Assembly (NCBI RefSeq): GCF_900091315.1
Contig: NZ_FLSP01000080.1
Location: 1 to 40,687, forward strand
Source of the DNA: Streptomyces sp. DI166
Lineage (GTDB): Bacteria > Actinomycetota > Actinomycetes > Streptomycetales > Streptomycetaceae
Length of the DNA: 40,687 nucleotides
Direction: 5' to 3'
Shown here: in pieces, positions 9,821 to 17,403 of the stretch
Numbering within the stretch: position 1 is the first letter of the stretch
Layout of the letters: each line of letters begins with the position of its first letter
Translations under genes and position numbers: made by a program
Notes under the pieces: model-generated
The model's input: the letters and a program-made list of their open reading frames with translations, nothing else
Databases searched by the model: none
Told to the model about the DNA's origin: nothing

Positions 9821-12058
9821 GTGGGCGCGGGTTCGCGGTGGGCGCGGCTGCGCGACCGGATCGCGGCATCGGATCCGGGGCTGCTGCGGCTGGCCTCGGG
9901 CCTGCGCACGGTGGCCTCCATCGTGCTCACCCTGGTGGTGCTCGTCCTGTTCGGGGCGTCGGTGCCGCATCTGGTCGCGGGCGCCATGGCGTCGATGGTC
10001 TCCAACTTCGCCGTACGGGAGCGGGAGCGGCGCGCCCAGGCCGTCACGCTGGCGCTGGGGCTGCCGGTGGCGCTCGCCTGTGTGTGTCTGGCCGCGCTGC
10101 TGCACGACCGTGTGGTCGCCGGTGACCTGTTCTTCGTCGCGCTGATCTTCCTCGCCGTCTACGGGCGCCGGTTCGGGGACCGCGGCACGGCACTCGGGCT
10201 GTTCGGGTTCCAGCTGTACTTCGTGTCGCTGTTCGTCGGCGTCACGGTCGAGGAGCTGGGGGTGCTGTGCGCGGTCGTCACCACGGCCGTGGTGTGCAGT
10301 GCCGTGGTGCGGTTCGCGCTGGTGCCGCAGGCCCCGACGGGGGTGCTGGAGCGGCTGCGGGAGGCGTTCCGGGCCCGGTTCGCCCAGCTGGTGGCGGCAC
10401 AGCTGGAGCTGCTGGACGCGGGGCCGGCGGACGCGGACCGGGCGCTGGCGAACGTACGGGAGGGCAATGCGCGGCTGCACGAGACGGCGCTGCTGATCCA
10501 GGGGCGGCTGGAGGAGGGCACCGGCGACGAGCACACGGCGCGGCTGCTGCAGCGACGGGTGGCGGACGCGGAGATCGCCGCCGAACGGCTCGGGCTGCTC
10601 CTGCTGACCGCGCGCAGCGCCGAGCGGACGGACACGCTGACGCTGCATCTGCCCGGCGCGCCCGTGCCGGAGGCCGGGCGGCTACCGGTGCGGGACCGGG
10701 GCGTGGAGGCGCTGCGGCGGGATCTGCGGGCGCTGCGTGTGCTCGTACGGCGCCCGGGCGGGGCGGGGCTGGCCCAGGTGCGCAACCGGCTGCTGTCGTA
10801 CCGCGAGGAGGAGAACCTGCCCGCTGCCGCGCCGCCCGTGCAGGACGTCTTCCGCGGGGTCGGGGAGGCCGCGCGGGCGGTGCTGGGGCTGCGGATCGCG
10901 CTCGACGGGCCGCAGGACGAGTCGGACGACACGCCGTCCACGGCCCGCTCCCGGGAGGAGCTGGACGCCGAGGACGCGGCCATCGACGCCGCGGAGGAGA
11001 CCCCGGTGGAGGAGCCGACGGGGCTGCGGCGGCCGACCACACGGGCCGCCGTACAGGTGGCGGTGGGCTCGTCGATGGCCATCGTGGGCGGGGAGCTGCT
11101 GTCCAGTCACCGCTGGTACTGGGCGGTGCTGACGTGCTGGATCGTGTTCGTGAACACCTCCTCCACCGGCGAGATCCTGGTCAAGGGCTACCGGCGGCTG
11201 CTCGGCACGGTGCTCGGGGTGGTCGCGGGCATCGTGCTGGCGGGTGCGGTCGGGCACCACACCTGGACGGCGTTCGCGCTGGTGCTGCTGTTCGTGTTCC
11301 TGATGTTCTACGTGGCGCCCCTGTCGTACACGCTGATGTCGTTCTTCGTCACGGCCGCGCTGGGGCTGCTGTACACGCTGCTGCACACCTACAGCCTGTC
11401 GGTGCTGGTGCTGCGGATCGGGGAGACCGCTCTGGGGGCGGCGTGCGGGGTGTTCGCGGCGGCGGTGGTGCTGCCGGTGGCGACGGACCGGCGGACCAAC
11501 GACCTGCTGGTGGACGTGCTGGACCGGCTGCGGGAGGTCACGACCACGGCGGTGGACCAGCTCAGCGGCGGCCCGCCGGTGGAACTGCTGGACCAGGCCC
11601 GCGAGCTGGACCAGGCGCTGGCGGATCTGCGGTCGGCCACGAAGCCCCTGACCCACCCGGTCACCCCGCTGCGCGCCCGCCGCGACACGGCCCGCTATGT
11701 GGTGGCCCTGCTGGAGACGTCGGCCTACCACGCCCGCTCGCTGGCGGCGACCGCCGAACTGCTGCCCACCCACCCCTCGATCGCCGCGGACCCCCGCCTG
11801 CGCGGCGCCGGGCGCCGGATCGCCACGAACATCGAGGCCATCGCCGCGCACCTCGCCGACGACCGGGCCAAGGCCCGCGTCCAGACCGGCCCGAGCATCG
11901 CCTCGCTCCTGGAACCCCAGCTCCCGGGCAGCCCCCGCTACGGCAGGGTGACGGACCGGGTGCTGCGGCATCTGCAGCGGCTGGACGAGTCGGTGATGGG
12001 GCTGGCGCGGCCGTTGGAGGTGCCGGTGGGGAAGGAGGAGAAGGCGCGGGCCGGGTAG
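9821..12058 (+). CDS. FUSC family membrane protein (putative aromatic compound exporter)
   Basis: A 745-residue integral membrane protein with two hydrophobic blocks, residues about 28-165 and 407-560, each followed by a long soluble helical region. This double arrangement is that of the FUSC/AaeB-type family, linked to export of fusaric acid and other aromatic acids. The second block carries SSHRWYWAVLTCWIVFVN followed by KGYRRLLGTVLG, close to the family signature. An acidic linker (residues about 360-395) separates the halves. GTG 9821 is 12 bases after the stop of the NADH dehydrogenase gene, so the two may be cotranscribed. The substrate cannot be told from sequence. Confidence 0.82.
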   Translation: MGAGSRWARLRDRIAASDPGLLRLASGLRTVASIVLTLVVLVLFGASVPHLVAGAMASMVSNFAVRERERRAQAVTLALGLPVALACVCLAALLHDRVVAGDLFFVALIFLAVYGRRFGDRGTALGLFGFQLYFVSLFVGVTVEELGVLCAVVTTAVVCSAVVRFALVPQAPTGVLERLREAFRARFAQLVAAQLELLDAGPADADRALANVREGNARLHETALLIQGRLEEGTGDEHTARLLQRRVADAEIAAERLGLLLLTARSAERTDTLTLHLPGAPVPEAGRLPVRDRGVEALRRDLRALRVLVRRPGGAGLAQVRNRLLSYREEENLPAAAPPVQDVFRGVGEAARAVLGLRIALDGPQDESDDTPSTARSREELDAEDAAIDAAEETPVEEPTGLRRPTTRAAVQVAVGSSMAIVGGELLSSHRWYWAVLTCWIVFVNTSSTGEILVKGYRRLLGTVLGVVAGIVLAGAVGHHTWTAFALVLLFVFLMFYVAPLSYTLMSFFVTAALGLLYTLLHTYSLSVLVLRIGETALGAACGVFAAAVVLPVATDRRTNDLLVDVLDRLREVTTTAVDQLSGGPPVELLDQARELDQALADLRSATKPLTHPVTPLRARRDTARYVVALLETSAYHARSLAATAELLPTHPSIAADPRLRGAGRRIATNIEAIAAHLADDRAKARVQTGPSIASLLEPQLPGSPRYGRVTDRVLRHLQRLDESVMGLARPLEVPVGKEEKARAG

Positions 12059-12100
12059 CCGGGGCGGCGCGCCATGGCTCAGCAGGCCGTCGGCAGACGG

Positions 12101-12532
12101 TCAGAAGTCCGTCGGCAGGCCGCTGACCGCCGCGATGCCGCGCAGTTCCTCGTCGTCGTGACGGCGTTCCTGGATGTAGGTCGCGATCTCGCCCAGCCGG
12201 ACCGGGTCCGCGGCGGTGGCGGCATCGGTGACCAGGCGCACCGAGCCGGTTTCGCCGAGGTCGATCTCGACGACCTCGTTGTCGAGGCGGCCGGTGACGG
12301 CGGCGGCGATGACCAGGGCGGCCTCGTCGCGTATCTCCAGGGGCAGTGCCTCGGCGCCCTCGCCCTCCAGGGCGATCTCGGAGGGCGGGAGGCGTCGTTC
12401 CTCGATGGCGCGCAGGACCGGCTCGACCACGTCGAGCAGGCGCAGGAATTCCTCGGTGTCCATCCGCGAACGCAGCAGGCCGAGATAGATGTCCACGGGC
12501 CGGCCGTCGGGCGGAAGCTCGTAGTCGCTCAT
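12101..12532 (-). CDS. Hypothetical protein, acidic
   Basis: A 143-residue acidic soluble protein that I cannot assign to a function. It starts MSDYELPPDGRPVDIYLGLL at ATG 12532, with GGGGA a few bases upstream; an ORF extension to 12568 lacks support. There are no membrane segments or cysteines. It contains charged helical stretches such as LRAIEERRLPPSEIALEGE, and ends in RHDDEELRGIAAVSG. It lies 28 bases downstream of the DUF1206 gene on the same strand, so the two are probably one operon. It converges with the FUSC gene. Confidence 0.65.
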   Translation of the reverse strand: MSDYELPPDGRPVDIYLGLLRSRMDTEEFLRLLDVVEPVLRAIEERRLPPSEIALEGEGAEALPLEIRDEAALVIAAAVTGRLDNEVVEIDLGETGSVRLVTDAATAADPVRLGEIATYIQERRHDDEELRGIAAVSGLPTDF

Positions 12533-12560
12533 GGTCCCCGCGTTCCCCGTACGCGGAGTC

Positions 12561-13394
12561 TCAGACACGCCGCCGGGCAGCCAGGACGAAGGAGAACACG
12601 CCGAACAGCACCAGGCCGAGGGCGACCACGGCCAGCAGCCAGGGGCCGAGCGCGGTGTCGGCGAAGGTGCGCAGGGTGTCGTCGAGGCCCTTCGCCTCGT
12701 CGGACCGGTGCTTGACGGCCGCCTGGACGGCGAAGGTGCCGATCGCGGCGAAGAGCAGTCCGCGGGTCACTCCCCCGCCGATGCCGGTCACGTCGGCCAG
12801 CCGGCGTCCGGCCGGGGACATCTCGCCCGTCTTGAGTGTCTCGCGGTACGTCCGCCGCACCGCCTGGACGCCGATCCACACGCCCGCGACGACGATCACC
12901 GCGCCGCCCACGGCGACGAGCCAGCGTCCGGCGGGCAGGTCGAGGGCGGTGGCGGTGGCGTCCCGGGACTTCTCGTCGCCGGAGCCGCCGCCGTCGCCGC
13001 TCACCGTGAAGCGCAGTACGGAGTACGCCACGAAGGAGTAGAACAGGCACCTGCCGAGGGCGAGCAGCCGCATGTGGGGCTTGCGTCCGTCCGGGCCGGC
13101 GCCGCCGAAGACGGCCTCGGAGAGCCGCCACAGGGCCATGCCGACGAGGCCGATCCCGAGGGCCCACAGCAGGACGGCGCCGAACGGCTGGTCCGAGAGC
13201 GTGGCCAGGGCGCCCTGCTGGTCCGCCTGGGCCTCCCGCCGCCCGAAGGCGACCTGGAGGGCCAGCAGACCCACCAGCAGGTAGATCACTCCTTGTGCGG
13301 CCAGTCCGGCCCGTGCGGCGGCCTCGGTGGCCGGCGCCGCCGCCTTCGGCTGGGCCGGTGTGCGGCCCGGCCCCGCCATGATGCTCAGGTTCAT
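12561..13394 (-). CDS. DUF1206 domain-containing membrane protein
   Basis: A 277-residue membrane protein with six hydrophobic helices in three pairs, each pair starting with a conserved glycine-rich turn: AGLAAQGVIYLLVG (near residue 30), ALGRCLFYSFVAYSVL (near 115) and GGGVTRGLLFAAIGTF (near 205). This three-fold repeated pair matches DUF1206, whose function is unknown. GGAGG at about 13399-13403 supports ATG 13394; ATG 13380 is a weaker alternative. A glycine/serine loop (GDGGGSGDEKS) separates the second pair. It is the first gene of a probable two-gene operon with the hypothetical protein downstream. Confidence 0.82.
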   Translation of the reverse strand: MNLSIMAGPGRTPAQPKAAAPATEAAARAGLAAQGVIYLLVGLLALQVAFGRREAQADQQGALATLSDQPFGAVLLWALGIGLVGMALWRLSEAVFGGAGPDGRKPHMRLLALGRCLFYSFVAYSVLRFTVSGDGGGSGDEKSRDATATALDLPAGRWLVAVGGAVIVVAGVWIGVQAVRRTYRETLKTGEMSPAGRRLADVTGIGGGVTRGLLFAAIGTFAVQAAVKHRSDEAKGLDDTLRTFADTALGPWLLAVVALGLVLFGVFSFVLAARRRV

Positions 13395-13466
13395 CTCGAC
13401 CTCCCGGACACCGAATGCCCAGGTTCGGGCCGGACTCACCTGCCGGATCGGCGGCAGAGGCGCGGT

Positions 13467-14303
13467 TCAGCGGCGCCCGTTGCTCCGCCCCAGGGCGTGC
13501 AGGTGCTCCAGGGCGTCCACGACCACGGTGCGCTGGTGCCAGGCGAGCCAGCGGCCCGCCTCGGCGCCGACCACGTCCAGGGCCTTGGTCTCGGCCGCCG
13601 TCAGGGGCGCGATCCGGTGGTCGAGGTGGCCGGAGACCATCCCGACGCACAGGCCGCCCGCGGTGGTCAGCGGCACGCTGTGGCAGGAGACACTGCCCTC
13701 GGCGAGGACCATCTCCCGGGCCCGGTCGGTGAAGAGCGGATCGGTCGCCACATCCGGGACGGTGATCTGGGCAACGTTCACGGCGGCCTGCCCGCAGGAG
13801 GTGCCCACGGCACCGACGTGCGCGAAGAAGTCCACGAACTCGTCGCTGAGCCCGGTGTGCCTCTCCAGGCGCAGCCCGCCCCGGGCGCGGTCGGCGATCT
13901 GCACATTGCCCATCGGGGTCTGGAGCACCGAGAGCGTCTGGCTCAGTACGGCCGACAGAACCGCGCTGCGGGTGCCGGTACCGGTGGCGCGGGCGGCGGG
14001 GAAGGTCAGGGGCGGTTCGGTGGTGCGGGTGCGGCGCGGGAACCACAGGCCCGCGCGCTCGTCGGGCCGGGGCAGGGTCACCAGGGCCTCGGCGAGGGTG
14101 TGCATACGGACATTGCGCTGCTGGGAGGCCCGGCGGATGAGCGCGAAGGCGCTGTCCGAGTCGGGCAGGGCGTAACGCTCCTGGACGATGCCCTGGGCGT
14201 GGGCGATCAGCGGGTGGGTCACCGCGCGGGCGCGCAGATCGCGCACCTCGGCCCGCAGCCGTGCCAGTTCGGTGCGCTCGGAATCTGGATCGGGTTCTGT
14301 CAT
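13467..14303 (-). CDS. ANTAR and GAF domain-containing regulator
   Basis: A 278-residue protein with an ANTAR-type RNA-binding helical domain first (residues about 12-80, including AHAQGIVQERYALPDSDSA) and a GAF domain second (about 110-265, with the core LERHTGLSDEFVDFF). ANTAR domains bind paired hexaloop hairpins in RNA and prevent transcription termination; GAF domains bind small ligands. The order is reversed from the usual GAF-ANTAR arrangement. The GAF part has cysteines in SCGQAA and SCHSVPL that could sense redox state or bind a ligand, which is inference. GAGGAG precedes ATG 14303. The neighbouring RsbW-like ATPase gene starts upstream on the same strand. Confidence 0.85.
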   Translation of the reverse strand: MTEPDPDSERTELARLRAEVRDLRARAVTHPLIAHAQGIVQERYALPDSDSAFALIRRASQQRNVRMHTLAEALVTLPRPDERAGLWFPRRTRTTEPPLTFPAARATGTGTRSAVLSAVLSQTLSVLQTPMGNVQIADRARGGLRLERHTGLSDEFVDFFAHVGAVGTSCGQAAVNVAQITVPDVATDPLFTDRAREMVLAEGSVSCHSVPLTTAGGLCVGMVSGHLDHRIAPLTAAETKALDVVGAEAGRWLAWHQRTVVVDALEHLHALGRSNGRR

Positions 14304-14370
14304 CGGACTCCTCGGTCGGACGTGAACTGCGCCGGGTACCCCCGTCGGCGCGGTTCACACCCGGGGCAGG

Positions 14371-14775
14371 TCAGTCGAGGGGGACGAGCGCGCTGATCCG
14401 CTTGCCGCCCGCGGGCAGCACCGCCACCTCGACGTCGGTGGCGAGGCGGCACACGATGGGCCAGCCGTGGCCGCCGAAGCGGTGGTGCACGCGGTGGTCG
14501 TCGGGTGCGGTGGTCCTCGGCAGCCGTTCGCTGCGGTCGCTGACCGAGACGCGGACCCCGGGTTCGACCAGGTCCACGCGGAAGTCGGTGATCCCGCCGC
14601 CGTGCAGGATCGCGTTGGTGGTGAGTTCCGAGGCGACGAGCAGCGCGTCCTGGACGGCCCCGGCGTCGCAGGGCGTGCCGGTGGCCCTGCAGTGCTCGGC
14701 GACCGCGCAGGCGACGGCCCTGCGTGCCTCGGCGGGCGCGCGTACAGGTGGTGTCAGGTGCTCCCCGCGCATCAT
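14371..14775 (-). CDS. RsbW-like ATP-binding anti-sigma factor
   Basis: A 134-residue single-domain GHKL ATPase. The N box is ASELTTNAILHGGG (near residue 50), the G1 region is VSVSDRSERLP, and the G2 region is HHRFGGHGWPIVCRLA. As for its homologue at 7791-8222, the likely role is regulation of a sigma factor or of a phosphatase partner. ATG 14775 or 14772 can start it; GGAG lies 4 bases before the first. It precedes the ANTAR-GAF gene by about 67 bases on the same strand, so the two may be cotranscribed stress regulators. The open frame continues far upstream only because of base composition. Confidence 0.82.
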   Translation of the reverse strand: MMRGEHLTPPVRAPAEARRAVACAVAEHCRATGTPCDAGAVQDALLVASELTTNAILHGGGITDFRVDLVEPGVRVSVSDRSERLPRTTAPDDHRVHHRFGGHGWPIVCRLATDVEVAVLPAGGKRISALVPLD

Positions 14776-14918
14776 GGGACTCCGTGTAGGGGTGGATCGT
14801 TCGCGACGTTCCGGGCGCCACGGGCCTCTCTTCTGTCTGGTCGCCCTCGAACGGCCGGTCAAACCTCCCGGCGCCGCCGAGCCTGCGCGAACCGGCCGTA
14901 CCTGGGTACGCGGGACCC

Positions 14919-15140
14919 ATGACCGAAGTCGTGGACTCGGACGAACTGCTCCGCCGCATGCAGCGCGCCCGCGCCTGGGCCCGGCAGGAGGAGCGGACCT
15001 GGCGGACCCGGAGTTTCGGCCTGCGCTCCAGCGACCCGGACGGCGCCCGCGAGGCCGCCGTACGGATGCTCGCGTACGAGGTCGTGCTCGGGGTGCTGGA
15101 CGAGATTCTGACGCCGGGGACGCATACGGAGGAGCCCTGA
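14919..15140 (+). CDS. Small hypothetical protein
   Basis: A 73-residue charged protein I cannot name. The N-terminal half is arginine-rich and helical (RRMQRARAWARQEERTWR), and the second half is amphipathic (AVRMLAYEVVLGVLDEIL). It has no cysteines or membrane segment. ATG 14919 is preceded by GCGGGA, a weak ribosome site. It diverges from the RsbW-like gene (143 bases between starts), which suggests a shared control region. It ends 46 bases before the PLP enzyme gene and could be cotranscribed with it. Codon use fits a real gene. Confidence 0.55.
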   Translation: MTEVVDSDELLRRMQRARAWARQEERTWRTRSFGLRSSDPDGAREAAVRMLAYEVVLGVLDEILTPGTHTEEP

Positions 15141-15186
15141 GCGGAAGGCCGGATTCGACGTCCTCAAGCCGGGAACCCGGCGTGGC

Positions 15187-16674
15187 ATGAAGGACGACCA
15201 TGCGCGGGCGCCGGTGCTGGAGGCGTTGACGGAGTACCACCGCAAGGGACGGACGGCGTTCTCGCCGCCCGGCCACAAACAGGCGCGCGGGGCCGACCCG
15301 GCCGTACGGGAGGTGCTCGGCGACGCGGTGTTCCTCGGGGACGTGCTGGCGTCGGGCGGTCTTGACGACCGGCTCACCCGGGGCCAGGTGCTCCAGCGGG
15401 CCGAGGAGCTGATGGCGGACGTGGTCCACGCCGACCACACCTTCTTCACCACCTGTGGCTCCTCCCTGTCCGTCAAGGCCGCGATGCTGTCGGTGGCCGG
15501 ACCGCACGAGCCGTTGCTGATCGGGCGGGACGCCCACAAGTCGGTGGTGTCGGGGCTGATCCTGGCCGGGATCGAGCCGGTGTGGGTGGAGCCGAGCTGG
15601 GACACCGAGCGGCAGCTGGCGCATCCGCCGTCCCCGGACGACTTCGAGCGGGCCTTCGACGCGCATCCCGGCGCCAAGGGCGCCCTGGTCACCAGCCCGA
15701 CGCCGTACGGCACCTGCGCGGATCTGCGGGCCCTGGCCGAGGTCTGCCACCGGCGGGGGCGGCCGCTGGTGGTGGACGAGGCGTGGGGCGCGCACCTGCC
15801 GTTCCACCCCGATCTGCCCACGTGGGCGATGGACGCGGGCGCCGACATCTGCGTGACCAGCGTGCACAAGATGGGCAGCGGGCTCGAACAGGGTTCCGTC
15901 TTCCACCTCCAGGGCGATCTGGTGCCGCCGCAGGTGCTGAAGACGCGCGCGGACCTGCTCGGCAGCACCAGTCCCTCGGTGCTGATCTACGCCGGTCTGG
16001 ACGGCTGGCGGCGGCAGATGGCGCTGCGCGGCAAGGAGGTGATGGGCGGGGCGCTGGAACGGGCGGCCCGGGTGCGGGAGTCCGTCGAGGCGCTGGACGG
16101 CATGCACGTGAACGGCCGGGACGACTTCTGCGGTCCCGGACTCGCCCACGATCTCGACCCGCTGATCGTGATGATCGACGTGGACGGGCTCGGCATCTCC
16201 GGGTACCGGGCGGCGGACTGGCTGCGGCAGTACCGGGAGATCGACGTGCACCTCAGCGACCACCGGCGGCTCGGGGTGCAGATCACGCACGGGGACGACG
16301 AGGAGACCACGGGCGAACTGCTCGCCGCGCTGACCGACCTGGCGGGGGCCGCGTCCGGGCTGCGCCCGGTTCCCGGGGTGGAGGTGCCCGGACCCGGCCA
16401 ACTCCGGCTGGAACAGGTGCGGATGCCGCGGGACGCGTTCTTCGGCCCCGCCGAGGACGTACCGGCCGAGGAGGCGGCCGGGAGGATCGCGGCGGAGATG
16501 ATCACGCCGTATCCGCCGGGCATCCCGGTCGTCCTGCCCGGGGAACGGCTCACCGAGCCGGTACTGCGGTATCTGCTCAGCGGCCGGGACGCGGGCATGA
16601 ATCTTCCGGACCCGAGCGATCCGCATCTGGCCACGATCCGGGTGACGGCGGCCGAGGCGGACCCCGCGGAGTGA
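15187..16674 (+). CDS. Orn/Lys/Arg decarboxylase-like PLP-dependent enzyme
   Basis: A 495-residue fold-type I PLP enzyme of the ornithine/lysine/arginine decarboxylase group. Visible features are the N-terminal signature FSPPGHKQARG, the family stretch HTFFTTCGSSLSVKAAML, the cofactor aspartate in VVDEAWGAHLPFHPDLP, and the PLP lysine Lys228 in TSVHKMGSG. The C-terminal region has TPYPPGIPVVLPGERLT, as in biosynthetic arginine or lysine decarboxylases. The likely product is a polyamine such as cadaverine or agmatine; the substrate cannot be fixed by eye. The length is shorter than the inducible enterobacterial enzymes (about 700) and close to the SpeA type of Bacillus (about 490). Confidence 0.85.
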   Translation: MKDDHARAPVLEALTEYHRKGRTAFSPPGHKQARGADPAVREVLGDAVFLGDVLASGGLDDRLTRGQVLQRAEELMADVVHADHTFFTTCGSSLSVKAAMLSVAGPHEPLLIGRDAHKSVVSGLILAGIEPVWVEPSWDTERQLAHPPSPDDFERAFDAHPGAKGALVTSPTPYGTCADLRALAEVCHRRGRPLVVDEAWGAHLPFHPDLPTWAMDAGADICVTSVHKMGSGLEQGSVFHLQGDLVPPQVLKTRADLLGSTSPSVLIYAGLDGWRRQMALRGKEVMGGALERAARVRESVEALDGMHVNGRDDFCGPGLAHDLDPLIVMIDVDGLGISGYRAADWLRQYREIDVHLSDHRRLGVQITHGDDEETTGELLAALTDLAGAASGLRPVPGVEVPGPGQLRLEQVRMPRDAFFGPAEDVPAEEAAGRIAAEMITPYPPGIPVVLPGERLTEPVLRYLLSGRDAGMNLPDPSDPHLATIRVTAAEADPAE

Positions 16675-16740
16675 ATCAGGTCACTTGACCCGGTGGCGAT
16701 TTCTCACCAGCACCAAAAATGGTTTACGGTTCATACAACG

Positions 16741-16820
16741 TGGTCGCGGGGTTGACGCAACCGTCCCCCGTACCCCGCATACGGCCCTGGCTGGCTTCCC
16801 CCGTCCAGCCAGGGCTTTTA
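16741..16820 (+). ncRNA. Two-hairpin C-rich-loop RNA, probable 6C RNA
   Basis: This non-coding stretch forms two hairpins. The first has arms GCGGGGT (16746-16752) and ACCCCGC (16772-16778); the second has arms GCCCTGGCTGG (16784-16794) and CCAGCCAGGGC (16805-16815). Both loops contain the same string TCCCCCGT, and a T-run follows the second. Paired hairpins with C-rich loops over about 70 nt are the hallmark of the actinobacterial 6C RNA. Only five Cs are consecutive in each loop here. GGTT (16750-16753) can also pair with AACC (16759-16762), which would compete with the first stem. The 5' end is not defined. Confidence 0.6.
16784..16819 (+). terminator. Rho-independent terminator (second hairpin of the C-rich RNA)
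   Basis: A perfect 11-bp stem, GCCCTGGCTGG with CCAGCCAGGGC, encloses a 10-base loop and is followed by TTTT (16816-16819). This is the clearest intrinsic terminator in the window. It ends the small RNA at 16741 and would also stop read-through from the decarboxylase gene. Confidence 0.75.
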
Positions 16821-16940
16821 CATGCCCAGGGAAATCTCCACCGGTTCTGTAGTCCGCCGAGGTGCCCTACCCGCCGACAACGGCTGAAATGGGCGTAGGG
16901 AAAGCCCCGGAACCCCGACGCCGGCGAGGAGCCCCGTGTC

Positions 16941-17393
16941 ATGACCAAAGCGACGAAACTGCTGCCCGCCCTTCCACCGCCGCAGCGAGAGCGGCTGATG
17001 GCGCTGGCGAGGGAGGTCTCCTTCCCGGAGGACGCCCGGATCTTCGAGGCGGGCGGAATCGCCGACCGTTTCTGGGTGATCCGCTCCGGCGCCGTCTCCC
17101 TCGACCAGCAGGTCACCTCCCTGCAACGGGTCACCGTGGCCACGCTCGGCGCCGGCGACCTGCTCGGGTGGTCCTGGCTGTTCCCGCCGTACGAGTGGGA
17201 CTTCGGCGCGGAGGCGTTCAGCCCGGTGCGGGCCTACGAGTTCGACGCGGCGGCCGTACGGCGGCTGTGCGACGAGGACCAGCACCTGGGGATGATCCTG
17301 CTGCGCCAGGTCGCCGAGATCCTCGCGTACCGCCTGGAGGCCACCCGCGGCAAGCTGCTGGAGCAGTACCGGCACCGGCACAGCGCGCTGTAG
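16941..17393 (+). CDS. Single-domain cyclic nucleotide-binding (Crp/Fnr-like) protein
   Basis: A 150-residue protein made of one cNMP-binding jelly-roll domain with no helix-turn-helix. It has ARIFEAGGIADRFWVIRSG (residues about 30-50), LGAGDLLGWSWLFPPYEWDFG (near 75-95) and a C-terminal helix LRQVAEILAYRLEATRGKLL. The usual phosphate-binding arginine and glutamate of cAMP-binding domains (GE…RSA) are not evident, so ligand binding is doubtful. GAGGAG at 16926-16931 is 9 bases before ATG 16941. Such stand-alone domains may pair with separate effector proteins, which is inference. Transcription may start within or after the RNA region upstream. Confidence 0.8.
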   Translation: MTKATKLLPALPPPQRERLMALAREVSFPEDARIFEAGGIADRFWVIRSGAVSLDQQVTSLQRVTVATLGAGDLLGWSWLFPPYEWDFGAEAFSPVRAYEFDAAAVRRLCDEDQHLGMILLRQVAEILAYRLEATRGKLLEQYRHRHSAL

Positions 17394-17403
17394 GCACCGG
17401 AGG

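Noticed and set aside
9046..10125. Plus-strand frame of 359 codons across the NADH dehydrogenase/FUSC junction
   Set aside because: It overlaps two genes with clear family motifs in another frame and has Arg/Gly/Ala-rich composition without motifs.
14903..14919. Sigma-B-type -10 (GGGTAC, 14904-14909) just before the small hypothetical gene
   Set aside because: No GTTT-like -35 is found 14-16 bases upstream, so a single short match was not enough.
14371..16626. Continuous minus-strand frame of 751 codons
   Set aside because: Only the final 134 codons match an RsbW-like ATPase with a start at 14775. The remainder is antisense to the PLP enzyme.
16741..16820. Possible tRNA or ribosomal RNA fragment
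   Set aside because: Two hairpins are present but no cloverleaf, anticodon arm or CCA-adjacent acceptor stem. C-rich loops and a terminator fit a small RNA better.
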